From: Verrucomicrobiota bacterium
GTDB lineage: Bacteria > Verrucomicrobiota > Verrucomicrobiia > Opitutales > Opitutaceae
Reading direction: 5' to 3'
NCBI GenBank assembly: GCA_023391285.1
Contig: JAEWBF010000067.1
Location: forward strand, 1 to 64,000
Length of the DNA: 64,000 bases
The position numbers were made by a program, and so were the translations under genes. The notes under the pieces are model-generated. The model saw only the letters and a program-made list of their open reading frames with translations. It made no database searches and was not told the DNA's origin. Position 1 is the first letter of the stretch; every line of letters starts with the position of its first letter. Shown here piece after piece: positions 1 through 8,856 of this stretch.

Positions 1-37
1 AACCCGCTACGTCGACCCGGCCCGCGCCGCCGCCCTC
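1..37 (+). repeat. 37-bp direct repeat, copy 1
   Basis: Positions 1-37 are identical to 715-751, both within the DUF58 gene and in the same reading frame, encoding TRYVDPARAAAL each time. This copy touches the window edge, so the repeat may extend further left. Confidence 0.9.
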
Positions 38-937
38 CTCGCCATCCGCGACCTGGAACTCCGCACGCGCCTCGTCATGGAAGGCGTCCGCGCCGGTCTC
101 CACCGCAGCCCGTTCACCGGTTTTTCCGCCGAGTTCACCGAATACCGCCAATACGCTCCCGGCGACGATCTCCGCCACCTCGATTGGCGCGTCCTCGCCC
201 GCACCGATCGCCACTACCTCAAAAAATACGAAGACGAGACCAACCTCCGCTGCTGGCTTCTCGTCGATTCCAGCGCGTCCATGTCCTTCGGCGCCCGCGG
301 CGTCACCAAATCCGACTACGCCCGCACCCTCGTCGCCACGCTCGCTTGGTTCCTTCACGAACAACGCGACCTCGTCGGCACCGCGCTCTTCGACGAAAGT
401 ATCCACGATGTGGTGACACCACGCACGCGCCCCGGCCACCTCCGCCACGTCCTCGCTGCACTCGCCCGCCCCTCCAACGGCCGCGACACCCACCTCGAAA
501 CCGCCCTCACCGAAATCGCCCGTCTCGCCCGCCGCCGCAGCCTGATCGTCATCGTTTCCGATTTTCTCACTCCGCCCGGAAACTGGTCCCGCGCCCTCGC
601 CGAGCTCACCGCCGCGCATCACGACGTCCGCGCCCTCCAGATCCTCGATCCCGCCGAGATTTCCCTCGAGGGCTTTGGCCGCCCCGCGCTTTGGGAGGAC
701 ATCGAAACCGGCGAAACCCGCTACGTCGACCCGGCCCGCGCCGCCGCCCTCTACCGCCGCCGCCTCGAAGAACACACGGCCGAACTCCACACCGCCTTCA
801 ACCGCGCGCGCGTCTCCCGCCAGCTCATTACCACCGACGAACCTCTCGACCGCGCCCTCCTCCGCTTCCTTCGTCCCACTGGAGCGGGTTCCCGGCCCGT
901 TCTGTCGCCTTCCACCTCCGTGCCGCGCACCCGATGA
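2..937 (+). CDS. DUF58 domain protein (5' end outside window)
   Basis: This is a DUF58 protein of the MoxR-associated type, usually encoded just after a MoxR AAA ATPase and thought to act in assembly or activation of envelope or metallo-protein complexes. The reading frame is open to the left edge, and the residues before the first ATG at 77 (DLELRTRLV, then MEG) match the family's conserved N-terminus, so the true start lies upstream. The family signatures are plain: HRSPFTGFSAEF, YAPGDDLRHLDWRV, and a VWA-like strand LLVDSSASM that keeps a DxSxS metal site. The end overlaps the next gene by ATGA (934-937), which indicates translational coupling. The missing upstream neighbour is probably moxR, but it is not in view. 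Confidence 0.9.
   Translation, partial: TRYVDPARAAALLAIRDLELRTRLVMEGVRAGLHRSPFTGFSAEFTEYRQYAPGDDLRHLDWRVLARTDRHYLKKYEDETNLRCWLLVDSSASMSFGARGVTKSDYARTLVATLAWFLHEQRDLVGTALFDESIHDVVTPRTRPGHLRHVLAALARPSNGRDTHLETALTEIARLARRRSLIVIVSDFLTPPGNWSRALAELTAAHHDVRALQILDPAEISLEGFGRPALWEDIETGETRYVDPARAAALYRRRLEEHTAELHTAFNRARVSRQLITTDEPLDRALLRFLRPTGAGSRPVLSPSTSVPRTR
715..751 (+). repeat. 37-bp direct repeat, copy 2
   Basis: This is identical to positions 1-37. Here the encoded segment precedes the C-terminal helix of the DUF58 protein (YRRRLEEHTAEL), a place where DP-rich sequence is normal for the family. Confidence 0.9.
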
Positions 938-2910
938 CGTTCCTCACGCCCTGGTTCCTCGCCGGCGTGGCGCTCATTGCCGGCCCCATCATCGCCCACC
1001 TCATCCGGCGCGCCACGCGCGAGCGCGTCGTCTTCACCGCGATCCGTTTTCTGGATACGTCCGCCCCGCGCCTCGACCGCCGCAGCCGCATCCAACACCC
1101 CTGGCTCCTGCTTCTCCGCTGCCTTATCGTCGCCGTCCTCGCCTTCGGTTTCGCTCGCCCGTTCTTCCGCGAAAACCTTCCGCCACTCGCCGTCACCACC
1201 ATCCCGCGCCACGTCGTCGCCGTTATCGACGAAAGCGCCAGCATGCAGCGCGCCGGCTCCTGGGACGCCGCCAAATCCCGCCTCCTCTCCCTCGCCTCCG
1301 AACTCAACCCGACCGACGTCTTCGCGCTCCTCGCCGCCGGCGATCGCGTCACCGAACTCATCAGCGCCTCGCAGTGGCTTTCCACGCCTCCGGAAACCCG
1401 CGCCGCCTTCGTTCGCTCCGTCCTCGACTCCCGTCAACCAGGCTGGGGTCCCACGCCGCTCGATAGCGCTGCCGAAGCTGCCCTCGCCCGCTGGGAGGAC
1501 ATCACCGAAACCACCGGCGCCGACGCCGCCCGTCGCGAGCTCGTTCTCGTCTCCGACTTCGCGACCGGCTCCCGCATCGCCGGCCTCGCCAACCTCGCTT
1601 GGCCCGCCAACGCCGAGGTCATCCTCCGCCAGATCACCCCGTCCGTCCTCGGCAACGCCAGCCTCCACTGGCTCGGCTGGTCCGACCTTGATCCCGAACG
1701 CCCCGCCGCGCGTATCCGCATTTCCCGCACGTTCGACGCTCCCGCAGACCTCCGCCTCGTCTGGCGCGATCCCGCCACCGGCGCCAACCTCGCCGACCCC
1801 GAACCGCTCACACTCCTTCCCGGCGCCACCGAAATCCGCCTCCTCCCACTTCCACCCAACGCCCCGCCCGCCCTCCGCCTCGACCTCGACGGCGACCAAC
1901 AACCTTTCGACAACCAGCTCTTCCTCCTCCGCCCCGCCCCGCGCGATCTCCCCCTCATCTACCTCGCGGACCACCCCGCCGACGACCCACAACACGCCCG
2001 CTTCTACCTCGAACGCGCCATCGCCGGCTGGCGCGACCCCGTCCCCGTTCTCACCGATACCTTTCCCGCCAACGATACGCCTTCGCTCATCGTCATCCCC
2101 GACGTCCTCGACGCCTCCCGCCTCGCCGAAGCCCGATCCCGCCTCGAATCCGGCTCCTTCGCCCTCGTCTTGGTTTCCCGCGACGAACTCCTCTCCACCG
2201 CCGCCGCCCTCGCCGGCGAATCCAACTGGACCCCGCTCGCGCAAGCCCGCTCCGATGCCCTCCTCGGCCAGCTCGACTTCCAACACCCGCTCTTCGCCCC
2301 CTTCGCCGACCCGCTCTACAGCGATTTCACGCGTATCCGTTTTTGGGAGACGCATTCCGTGTCCCTCCCCGCCGATACCCGCGCCTCCATCGTCGCACGC
2401 TTCGACGACGATTCCCCCGCCGTCCTCGAAATTCCCGTCGGCCGCGGCCGCTTGATCGTCTGGGCCAGCGGCTGGTCCCCCTCCGCCAGCCAATGGGTCC
2501 TCTCCTCCAAATTCGTCCCCTGGCTCCAGGCCCTCGCCGAACGTGCCGCCGGCGGCCCCGCCCAACCCGCCATCGCCGAAATCGGCTCCGCCTCCTCCCT
2601 CCCGCTTCCGTCTACTCCCGGTATCCACGATCTCGCGACAACACCCCCGCGTCGCATCGCCCTCAACGTCCCCGCCACCGAAAGCCAGACCGAACCGCTC
2701 CCCTTCGACACCTGGGAACAGCTCGGCGTCCCACTCCGCGGCGCCACCGCCACCGGTCCCGCAGCCCCGCCGTCGCCTTCCCTCACCGCGGCCACCACCG
2801 AATCCCAGCAGCAACTCTGGCGCTGGCTCCTCTGGCTCGCCGTCGCCCTCCTCGCCTTCGAAAGCCTCACCTCCCTCCTCCTCGCCCGCCGTCCCGCGCC
2901 CGCGCGCTAA
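934..2910 (+). CDS. BatA-type membrane protein with VWA domain
   Basis: The 658-residue product starts with the BatA/N-terminal double-TM signature (MTFLTPWFLAGVALIAGPII, then AHLIRR) and a second membrane helix near residues 50-70. A VWA domain follows with an intact DxSxS metal-binding motif (VIDESASMQ, near residue 95). A last membrane helix (LWLAVALLAFESLTSLLLA) lies at the C-terminus, so the large middle part is expected to face the periplasm between membrane anchors. ATG at 934 overlaps the upstream TGA, which decides the start. BatA proteins co-occur with MoxR ATPases and DUF58 proteins; the exact role of this subfamily is unknown. Confidence 0.85.
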   Translation: MTFLTPWFLAGVALIAGPIIAHLIRRATRERVVFTAIRFLDTSAPRLDRRSRIQHPWLLLLRCLIVAVLAFGFARPFFRENLPPLAVTTIPRHVVAVIDESASMQRAGSWDAAKSRLLSLASELNPTDVFALLAAGDRVTELISASQWLSTPPETRAAFVRSVLDSRQPGWGPTPLDSAAEAALARWEDITETTGADAARRELVLVSDFATGSRIAGLANLAWPANAEVILRQITPSVLGNASLHWLGWSDLDPERPAARIRISRTFDAPADLRLVWRDPATGANLADPEPLTLLPGATEIRLLPLPPNAPPALRLDLDGDQQPFDNQLFLLRPAPRDLPLIYLADHPADDPQHARFYLERAIAGWRDPVPVLTDTFPANDTPSLIVIPDVLDASRLAEARSRLESGSFALVLVSRDELLSTAAALAGESNWTPLAQARSDALLGQLDFQHPLFAPFADPLYSDFTRIRFWETHSVSLPADTRASIVARFDDDSPAVLEIPVGRGRLIVWASGWSPSASQWVLSSKFVPWLQALAERAAGGPAQPAIAEIGSASSLPLPSTPGIHDLATTPPRRIALNVPATESQTEPLPFDTWEQLGVPLRGATATGPAAPPSPSLTAATTESQQQLWRWLLWLAVALLAFESLTSLLLARRPAPAR

Positions 2911-2922
2911 CTCACCCGCGCC

Positions 2923-5900
2923 ATGCCTCTCGCTGCTCCACCCCCGCAAATCGATTTCCGGCTCGGCTACATCCTCCGTCGCGTCACCGGCTATCTCCGG
3001 TCCATCCGCTTCCACCGCCAGGGCGCGCTGCTCTGGTCCACCGTCGCCCTCCTCGCCGCCGCGCTCCTCCTCGTTCAACAACGCTCCCCCGCTCTCGCTC
3101 CTTACGCCGCCCCTGTTCTTTTCTTCGTCTTCCTCGCCGCCGCTTCCATCGCCATCGCGCTCCTCTGGCGCGACCGCACCACCTTTCGCGACGCCGCCCG
3201 CTACATCGGCCAACATCACCCCGAGGCCGACTCCGCCCTCCAAGCCGCCGTTGAACAACTCCCTGCCACCAGCGGAACCTTCCATTTCCTCCAACGCCGC
3301 GTCATCGACGACGCCCTTCGCCACGCCGACACCGCCAACTGGTATCGCCTCCCCCGCCGCGACGCCCGCCGCCTCCTAGCCGCCCACGCCGTCGCCATGC
3401 TCGCCGCCCTCGGCCTCTCGTTCCTCGTCGTCCGCGCCCACCGCCCCGCCCCTCTGCGCGCCGCTTCCTCCACCAGTTTCGCCAACACATTCGAAATCAC
3501 CCCCGGCGACGCCGAAATCGAACGCCACTCCGCCGTCGTCGTGGCCGTCCGCTTCCCCGCCGACTCCGTCCCGTCCTCCGCCACCCTCGTCTACCACCCC
3601 GCCGGCGCCGAACGCCAACGCGCCCCGATGCACCGCAGTCTTTCCGACCCGGTCTTCGCGTTTACCCTTTCCTCCGTCGCCGCCGACACCGCGTATCACA
3701 TCGAGCACGACAACGACCGCTCCCGCTCCTTCACGCTCACCGTCTTCGACCGCCCCGCGCTCCTCCGCGCCGACGCGTCTCTCGACTACCCCGACTACAC
3801 CGGCCTCGCCGATCGCCGCATCGAAGACACCCGCCGCATCTCCGCCGTCGTCGGCACTCACCTCACCTACGACTTCGCCTTCAACAAACCGGTCGCCCGC
3901 GCCACCCTTCGCACAGCCAACAACAACGAGATCCCCCTCGCCGCCGCTTCCTCCGACCGCACCCGTTTCCGCCTCACCACCACGCTCGCCACCTCCGCTC
4001 GCTACGCCTTGCACCTCGTGGACGACGACGGCCGCACCAACGCCGCCCCCAACGACATTCGCATCGAAGCCCTCGAAAACCGCCGCCCCGACCTGAAGCT
4101 CACCTTCCCCCGCGGCGACCTCCGCGTCTCCCCGCTCGAAGAACTCCACCTGCAAGCCGAAGCCCGCGACGATTTCGGCCTCCGCGACTACGGCCTCGGC
4201 CTCAGCATCGCCGATGCTGATCCCACCTACCTTCCCCTCACCTCGCCCGATGCTTCTCCGTCCTCCGCCGCTCCTCTGGAAGCCCAACTCTCCCATCTCC
4301 TCTCCCTCGAACAACACAACGCCAAACCCGACCAGCTCATCACGTGGTTTGCCTGGGCCGACGACATCGGCCCCGACGGCCAGCTCCGCCGCACCACCAG
4401 CGACATCTTCTTCGCCGAGGTCCGCTCGCTCGACGAAATCTTCCGCGAAGACGCCACCGGCGGCGGCGCTCAACAAAATCAATCGGGCGGCGGCCCCGGC
4501 GACGACCTTATCGAAACCCAGCGCCAAATCTCCATCGCCATCTGGAAGCTCCGCCAACAAGACCCCGCCACACCCGCCTTCCCGACCGACGCCGCCACGC
4601 TCCACGATTCCCAGGAAGCCGCGCTCCGCCAGCTTGCGACCGTCCGCGAACGCCTCGAAGATCCCACCGCCCGCGCCGCCGCCGATGAAGCAGCCCCGCT
4701 CATGCGCCGTGCCTCCGACGCCCTCGCCGAAACCGCTGCCGAGAAAAACCTCCGCACACTCGAGTCCGCCTGGTCCTCCGCCCGCAGCGCCTACCAGTCC
4801 CTCCTGCGTATGCAGTCCCGTGATACACGCGTCTCGCAGTCCCGCAGCAGCTCCGGCGCCGGCGGCCGCCAGCGCAACCGCGACCAGCTCAACCAGCTCG
4901 AATTCCGCAACGAGGAAGACCGCTACGAAACCGAAACCCAGGCGCAGCCTCCCGCCACCCCCGAGGAACGCGAACAACTGCAAGTCCTCGCTCGCCTGCG
5001 CGAACTCGCCCGCCGCCAGCAGGACCTCAACCAGCGTCTCCAGGAACTCCAGACCGCCCTCGCCGCCGCCGAGGACGAAGCCGAACGCGAAGCCATTCGC
5101 CGCGAACTGAAGCGCCTTGAAGAAGAACAGCGCCGCATGGTCGCCGATCTCGACGAAGCCCGCCAGCGCGTCGACCGCATGCAGCCCGGCGAGCAAACCC
5201 AGCAAGCCCGCCAGCAACTCGAACGCACGCGCGACGACATGCGCCGCGCCACCGAACAGCTCGAGCAGGGCGAAGTTTCCCAAGCCCTCGCCGCCGGCAC
5301 CCGCGCCCAGGAAAACCTCCAGCGCACCAGCGAAAACATGCGCCAACAGGCCGCCGGCCGTTTCTCCGATCAGATGCGCGAGGCCCGCCGCGAAGCCCGC
5401 GAGCTCGCCTCCGAACAACAACAACTCACCCGCGACCTCGAACAAATGAGCCGCGGCCCGCAGTCGCTCGACGATTCCGACGAGCGCGAACAACTCGCCC
5501 AACGTCTCGAATCCCAGGCCACCCGCCGCGATCAGCTCCTCGAAAACCTTCGCCAAGTCACCGAAGACGCCGAAGCCAGCGAGCCCCGCCTTCACCGCCA
5601 GCTCTACGACCTCCTTCGCCAACAAAACCAAAGCGGCACCAGCCGAAACCTATCCTCCAGCGCCGACATGCTCCGCCGCGGTTTCACCGATCCCGCCCTC
5701 CAACAGCAACCTTCCATCGCCCGCGACTTCGACCAGCTCCAACGCGGCGTCGAACGCGCCGCTGGCGCCGTCCTCGGCGACGAACTCAACGAGCTCCGCT
5801 TCGCCCAACGCGAACTCGACGACCTCACCCGCGACCTCCGCCGCGACCACCCCTCCGACCCCGCCGATGGAGGCGCGGTGCCCTCACCGCGCACCCTCTC

Positions 5901-6444
5901 CGAAGCCGAACCGGCTCCCACCTCACCCGGCTCCACCTCCCCACTCGCCAACAACGATTCCGAACCGACACCCGCTCCATCATCGTCGTCCGATTCCTCC
6001 CCCCGCCCTCCCGGCGACCTCTCCTCCGCCGCCGAATCCGCCCTCGCCGACCTCGAACGCCTCGCCCGCAGTTTCGGCGAATCCACCCGCAACGCCGAAG
6101 CCGCCCGCGGTCCGCTCACCGGCCGTGGGTTCGCCGACTGGGCCGATCGCCTTCGCACCGTCGAGGAACTCATCGATTCGCCCGAACAGCGCCAGCGTCT
6201 CGCCAGCGCTCGCGCCCAAGCCGAGGAATTCCGTCGCATGAATCAGCGCGAGGGCAAAGCCCCGCAATGGCCGCTCGTCGAAATGGGGATCGTCGCCCCG
6301 CTCGAAGATGCCCGCGCCTGGCTCCGTCAGGAACTCAGTCGTCGCGAAAACCCGGATACACTCCAGCCCGTCGACCGCGACCCCGTCCCCGAGCGCTACG
6401 CCGAATCCGTCCGCAAATACTACGAAGCCCTCGGCACCCGGTAG
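2923..6444 (+). CDS. Large membrane-anchored coiled-coil protein, DUF4175-like
   Basis: This 1173-residue protein is of a type repeatedly found behind DUF58/BatA genes. Two membrane helices lie in the first 90 residues and a third near 150-170. Beta-rich, Ig-like stretches follow to about residue 500. From about 520 to 960 the sequence is dominated by Q/E/R-rich heptads (for example ELARRQQDLNQRLQELQ), predicting long coiled coils. A proline/serine-rich low-complexity segment (around 985-1030) separates this from a helical C-terminus. It follows the BatA gene by 12 bp and precedes the next VWA-type gene. No catalytic motif is seen; a scaffold or tether role in the envelope is inference. Confidence 0.75.
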   Translation: MPLAAPPPQIDFRLGYILRRVTGYLRSIRFHRQGALLWSTVALLAAALLLVQQRSPALAPYAAPVLFFVFLAAASIAIALLWRDRTTFRDAARYIGQHHPEADSALQAAVEQLPATSGTFHFLQRRVIDDALRHADTANWYRLPRRDARRLLAAHAVAMLAALGLSFLVVRAHRPAPLRAASSTSFANTFEITPGDAEIERHSAVVVAVRFPADSVPSSATLVYHPAGAERQRAPMHRSLSDPVFAFTLSSVAADTAYHIEHDNDRSRSFTLTVFDRPALLRADASLDYPDYTGLADRRIEDTRRISAVVGTHLTYDFAFNKPVARATLRTANNNEIPLAAASSDRTRFRLTTTLATSARYALHLVDDDGRTNAAPNDIRIEALENRRPDLKLTFPRGDLRVSPLEELHLQAEARDDFGLRDYGLGLSIADADPTYLPLTSPDASPSSAAPLEAQLSHLLSLEQHNAKPDQLITWFAWADDIGPDGQLRRTTSDIFFAEVRSLDEIFREDATGGGAQQNQSGGGPGDDLIETQRQISIAIWKLRQQDPATPAFPTDAATLHDSQEAALRQLATVRERLEDPTARAAADEAAPLMRRASDALAETAAEKNLRTLESAWSSARSAYQSLLRMQSRDTRVSQSRSSSGAGGRQRNRDQLNQLEFRNEEDRYETETQAQPPATPEEREQLQVLARLRELARRQQDLNQRLQELQTALAAAEDEAEREAIRRELKRLEEEQRRMVADLDEARQRVDRMQPGEQTQQARQQLERTRDDMRRATEQLEQGEVSQALAAGTRAQENLQRTSENMRQQAAGRFSDQMREARREARELASEQQQLTRDLEQMSRGPQSLDDSDEREQLAQRLESQATRRDQLLENLRQVTEDAEASEPRLHRQLYDLLRQQNQSGTSRNLSSSADMLRRGFTDPALQQQPSIARDFDQLQRGVERAAGAVLGDELNELRFAQRELDDLTRDLRRDHPSDPADGGAVPSPRTLSEAEPAPTSPGSTSPLANNDSEPTPAPSSSSDSSPRPPGDLSSAAESALADLERLARSFGESTRNAEAARGPLTGRGFADWADRLRTVEELIDSPEQRQRLASARAQAEEFRRMNQREGKAPQWPLVEMGIVAPLEDARAWLRQELSRRENPDTLQPVDRDPVPERYAESVRKYYEALGTR

Positions 6445-6480
6445 GGCGGGTTGTCCCCAACCCGCCTCCACGCGTCGCTC

Positions 6481-8856
6481 ATGTTAGCCGCTCTCACCTT
6501 CTCCAACGCCGCCTGGGCCTGGCTCGCCCTTCTCGCCGCGATCGTCCTCGTTCCTCTCGCCTGGCTCGCCCTTCGTCCCGCCGCCCCCCAACGCCGCGAT
6601 TTCGCCATCGGGCTCGCCCTTCGCACCGCCGGCATCGGCCTCCTTCTCCTCGCTTTGCTCGACCCTCAATGGATCGCCCCGCGACCGAAGAAAGGCGCCA
6701 ACCTCGTCGCCGTCCTCGCCGACAACTCCCAAGGCCTCCAGATCGCCGACGCCGGCGCCGCGCTCAGTCGCGGCGAAAACCTTCGCGAGTTCCTCACCAC
6801 CGATTCCTCGGGCGCCCTCACCCGGCTCGCCGACGACTTCCAGATCCGCCGCTACGCCTTCGACCACTCGCTTCGCCGCGTATCCGATTTTTCATCACTC
6901 GACTTCTCGGGCGAACGCACCGCGCTCGGCGCCTCGCTCCGTCAGCTCCGCGAACGCTTCTCCGGCCAGCCTCTCGCCGGCGTCCTCCTCCTCACCGACG
7001 GCAATGCCACCGATCTCCCCGACGGCCTCGCCGACACCACCGGCCTCCCTCCCATCTATCCTGTTGTCATCGGCAACGCTTCCAACCTCCGCGATCTTCG
7101 CCTCGAACGCCTCACGCCGCGCCAAACCGCCTTCGACGACGCTCCCGTTTCCCTCCGCGTCGACATCGCGGGCACCGGCTTCTCCGCCGAAGACGTCACC
7201 GTCTCCGTCCGCTCTCTCGCAACCACCGGCACCTCCGCCGCGCCTCCACCACAAACCCTGCGCCTCGCCCGCGACGACAGGCCCGCCCAAGCCACCTTTG
7301 AATGGCGCCCCTCGGGCACCGGCATTCAGTTCCACGAGGTCATTGTCACCCCACGCTCCGCCGCCGACGCCTCCGCTTCCGGCTCAGACGAAGCCACCAC
7401 GCTCAACAACCGCCGCATCGTCCTCTTCAACCGCGGCCGGCCCAGCTACCGCATCCTCTACGTCGGCGGCCGCCCCAACTGGGAGTTCAAATTCCTCAAC
7501 CGCGCCCTCCTCGACGATCCCCAGCTCCAACTCGTCGGCCTCCTCCGCCTCGCCCTCCGCGAACCCAAGTTCGAATTCCGCGGCCGCGCCGGCGAAGCCA
7601 CCAACCCGCTCTTCCGCGGCTTTGGGCAGCCCGACGACACCCAGCGCTACGACCAGCCCGTCCTCACTCGCGTCAACACCCGCGACGCCGCCGAACTCCG
7701 CGGCGGTTTCCCTCGCACCGCCGAAGAGCTCTTCGCCTACGACGCCGTCATCCTCGACGACGTGGAAGCCGCCTTCTTCTCGCCCGACCAGCACGATCTC
7801 CTCCGCCGCTTCGTCACCGATCGCGGCGGCGGTCTCCTGATGCTCGGCGGCGTCGACACACTCGAAAGCGGACGCTACTCCGACACCGCCCTCGCCGCGG
7901 CCCTTCCCGTTTACCTCGACCGCCTCGCCGCCCAACCGCCCACCGGCGAACTCACGTTCAGCCTCACGCGCGAGGGCTGGCTCGAACCTTGGACGCGTAT
8001 CCGCGCCACGGAGACGGATGAGCGCTCCCGCCTCGAGTCGATGCCGCGTTTCCTCACCGCCAACGCCCTCTCCGCCGTCAAACCCGGCGCCACCGTCCTC
8101 GCCACGCTCTCCGACGAAACCGGCGAAACCTACCCCGCGCTCGTCGCCCAGCCCTTCGGCTCCGGCCGCGTCGCCTGCCTCGCCCTCGGCGACCTCTGGC
8201 GCTGGGGCATGGCCGGCGCCGACGAACAAGCCGACCTCGCGCGCTTCTGGCGCCAGATCTCTCGTTGGCTTGTCACCGACGTTCCCGCTCCCGTCGAACT
8301 CCGCGTCGTCCAGTCCTCCGCCACCCCCGGCGTCGAACTCCGCGTCACCGCCCGCGACCAAGACTTCCGCCCCCTCGAACTCGCTACCACCCGTATCACC
8401 GTTCGCCGTGCCGATGGAGAGCCGGCGCCCTCGTCGGCCAACACCTTCCAACAAGCCACCGTCCCCGCCGAGCCGTCCCCCGACACCCCCGGACGTTACA
8501 TCGCGCAGTTCACCGCCCGCGAATCCGGCGCCTACCTCGCCACCGCCGAGGTGATGGACCGCGCCGGCAAACTCGTCGGCCGCGCCGAAGCCGGCTGGGT
8601 CCACGATCCCGCCGCCGACGAATTTCGCTCCATCGCCCCCAACCGCGCGCTCCTCGAAGAACTCGCCCGCCGCACCGGCGGCGCCGTCCTCGCCCTCGAC
8701 GAACTTTCCGAACTCCCCGATCGCCTCGTCCGCTCGCCCGCGCCGATCATGGAAACGTGGTCCCGCCCGCTCTGGCACAACCCCTGGTTCTTCGCCGCCG
8801 TCCTCGGCTGCTTCCTCGCCGAATGGTCGTGGCGCCGGTGGAAAGGCCTCCCATGA
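6481..8856 (+). CDS. Membrane VWA / glutamine-amidotransferase-like protein
   Basis: The 791-residue product begins with two membrane helices (ALLAAIVLVPLAWLAL and TAGIGLLLLALL), then a VWA-like fold whose metal motif is degenerate (VLADNSQG instead of DxSxS). Residues about 410-560 resemble the class I amidotransferase-like domain seen in this family (YDAVILDDVEAAFF, then GGGLLMLGG), without a catalytic Cys. A last helix sits at the C-terminus. I chose ATG 6481, directly before MLAALTFSNAAWAW; a TTG at 6451 in the same frame would add ten unlikely residues. The stop overlaps the next start by ATGA. Probably an envelope component of the same MoxR-linked system. Confidence 0.78.
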   Translation: MLAALTFSNAAWAWLALLAAIVLVPLAWLALRPAAPQRRDFAIGLALRTAGIGLLLLALLDPQWIAPRPKKGANLVAVLADNSQGLQIADAGAALSRGENLREFLTTDSSGALTRLADDFQIRRYAFDHSLRRVSDFSSLDFSGERTALGASLRQLRERFSGQPLAGVLLLTDGNATDLPDGLADTTGLPPIYPVVIGNASNLRDLRLERLTPRQTAFDDAPVSLRVDIAGTGFSAEDVTVSVRSLATTGTSAAPPPQTLRLARDDRPAQATFEWRPSGTGIQFHEVIVTPRSAADASASGSDEATTLNNRRIVLFNRGRPSYRILYVGGRPNWEFKFLNRALLDDPQLQLVGLLRLALREPKFEFRGRAGEATNPLFRGFGQPDDTQRYDQPVLTRVNTRDAAELRGGFPRTAEELFAYDAVILDDVEAAFFSPDQHDLLRRFVTDRGGGLLMLGGVDTLESGRYSDTALAAALPVYLDRLAAQPPTGELTFSLTREGWLEPWTRIRATETDERSRLESMPRFLTANALSAVKPGATVLATLSDETGETYPALVAQPFGSGRVACLALGDLWRWGMAGADEQADLARFWRQISRWLVTDVPAPVELRVVQSSATPGVELRVTARDQDFRPLELATTRITVRRADGEPAPSSANTFQQATVPAEPSPDTPGRYIAQFTARESGAYLATAEVMDRAGKLVGRAEAGWVHDPAADEFRSIAPNRALLEELARRTGGAVLALDELSELPDRLVRSPAPIMETWSRPLWHNPWFFAAVLGCFLAEWSWRRWKGLP

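Noticed and set aside
751..5631. Long minus-strand open frames (857 and 751 codons) opposite the MoxR-type operon
   Set aside because: Their products are Gly/Glu/Ala-rich and domain-free. Strong C bias at third positions of the plus-strand genes removes stop codons on the other strand; the plus frames carry clear domains and coupled starts.
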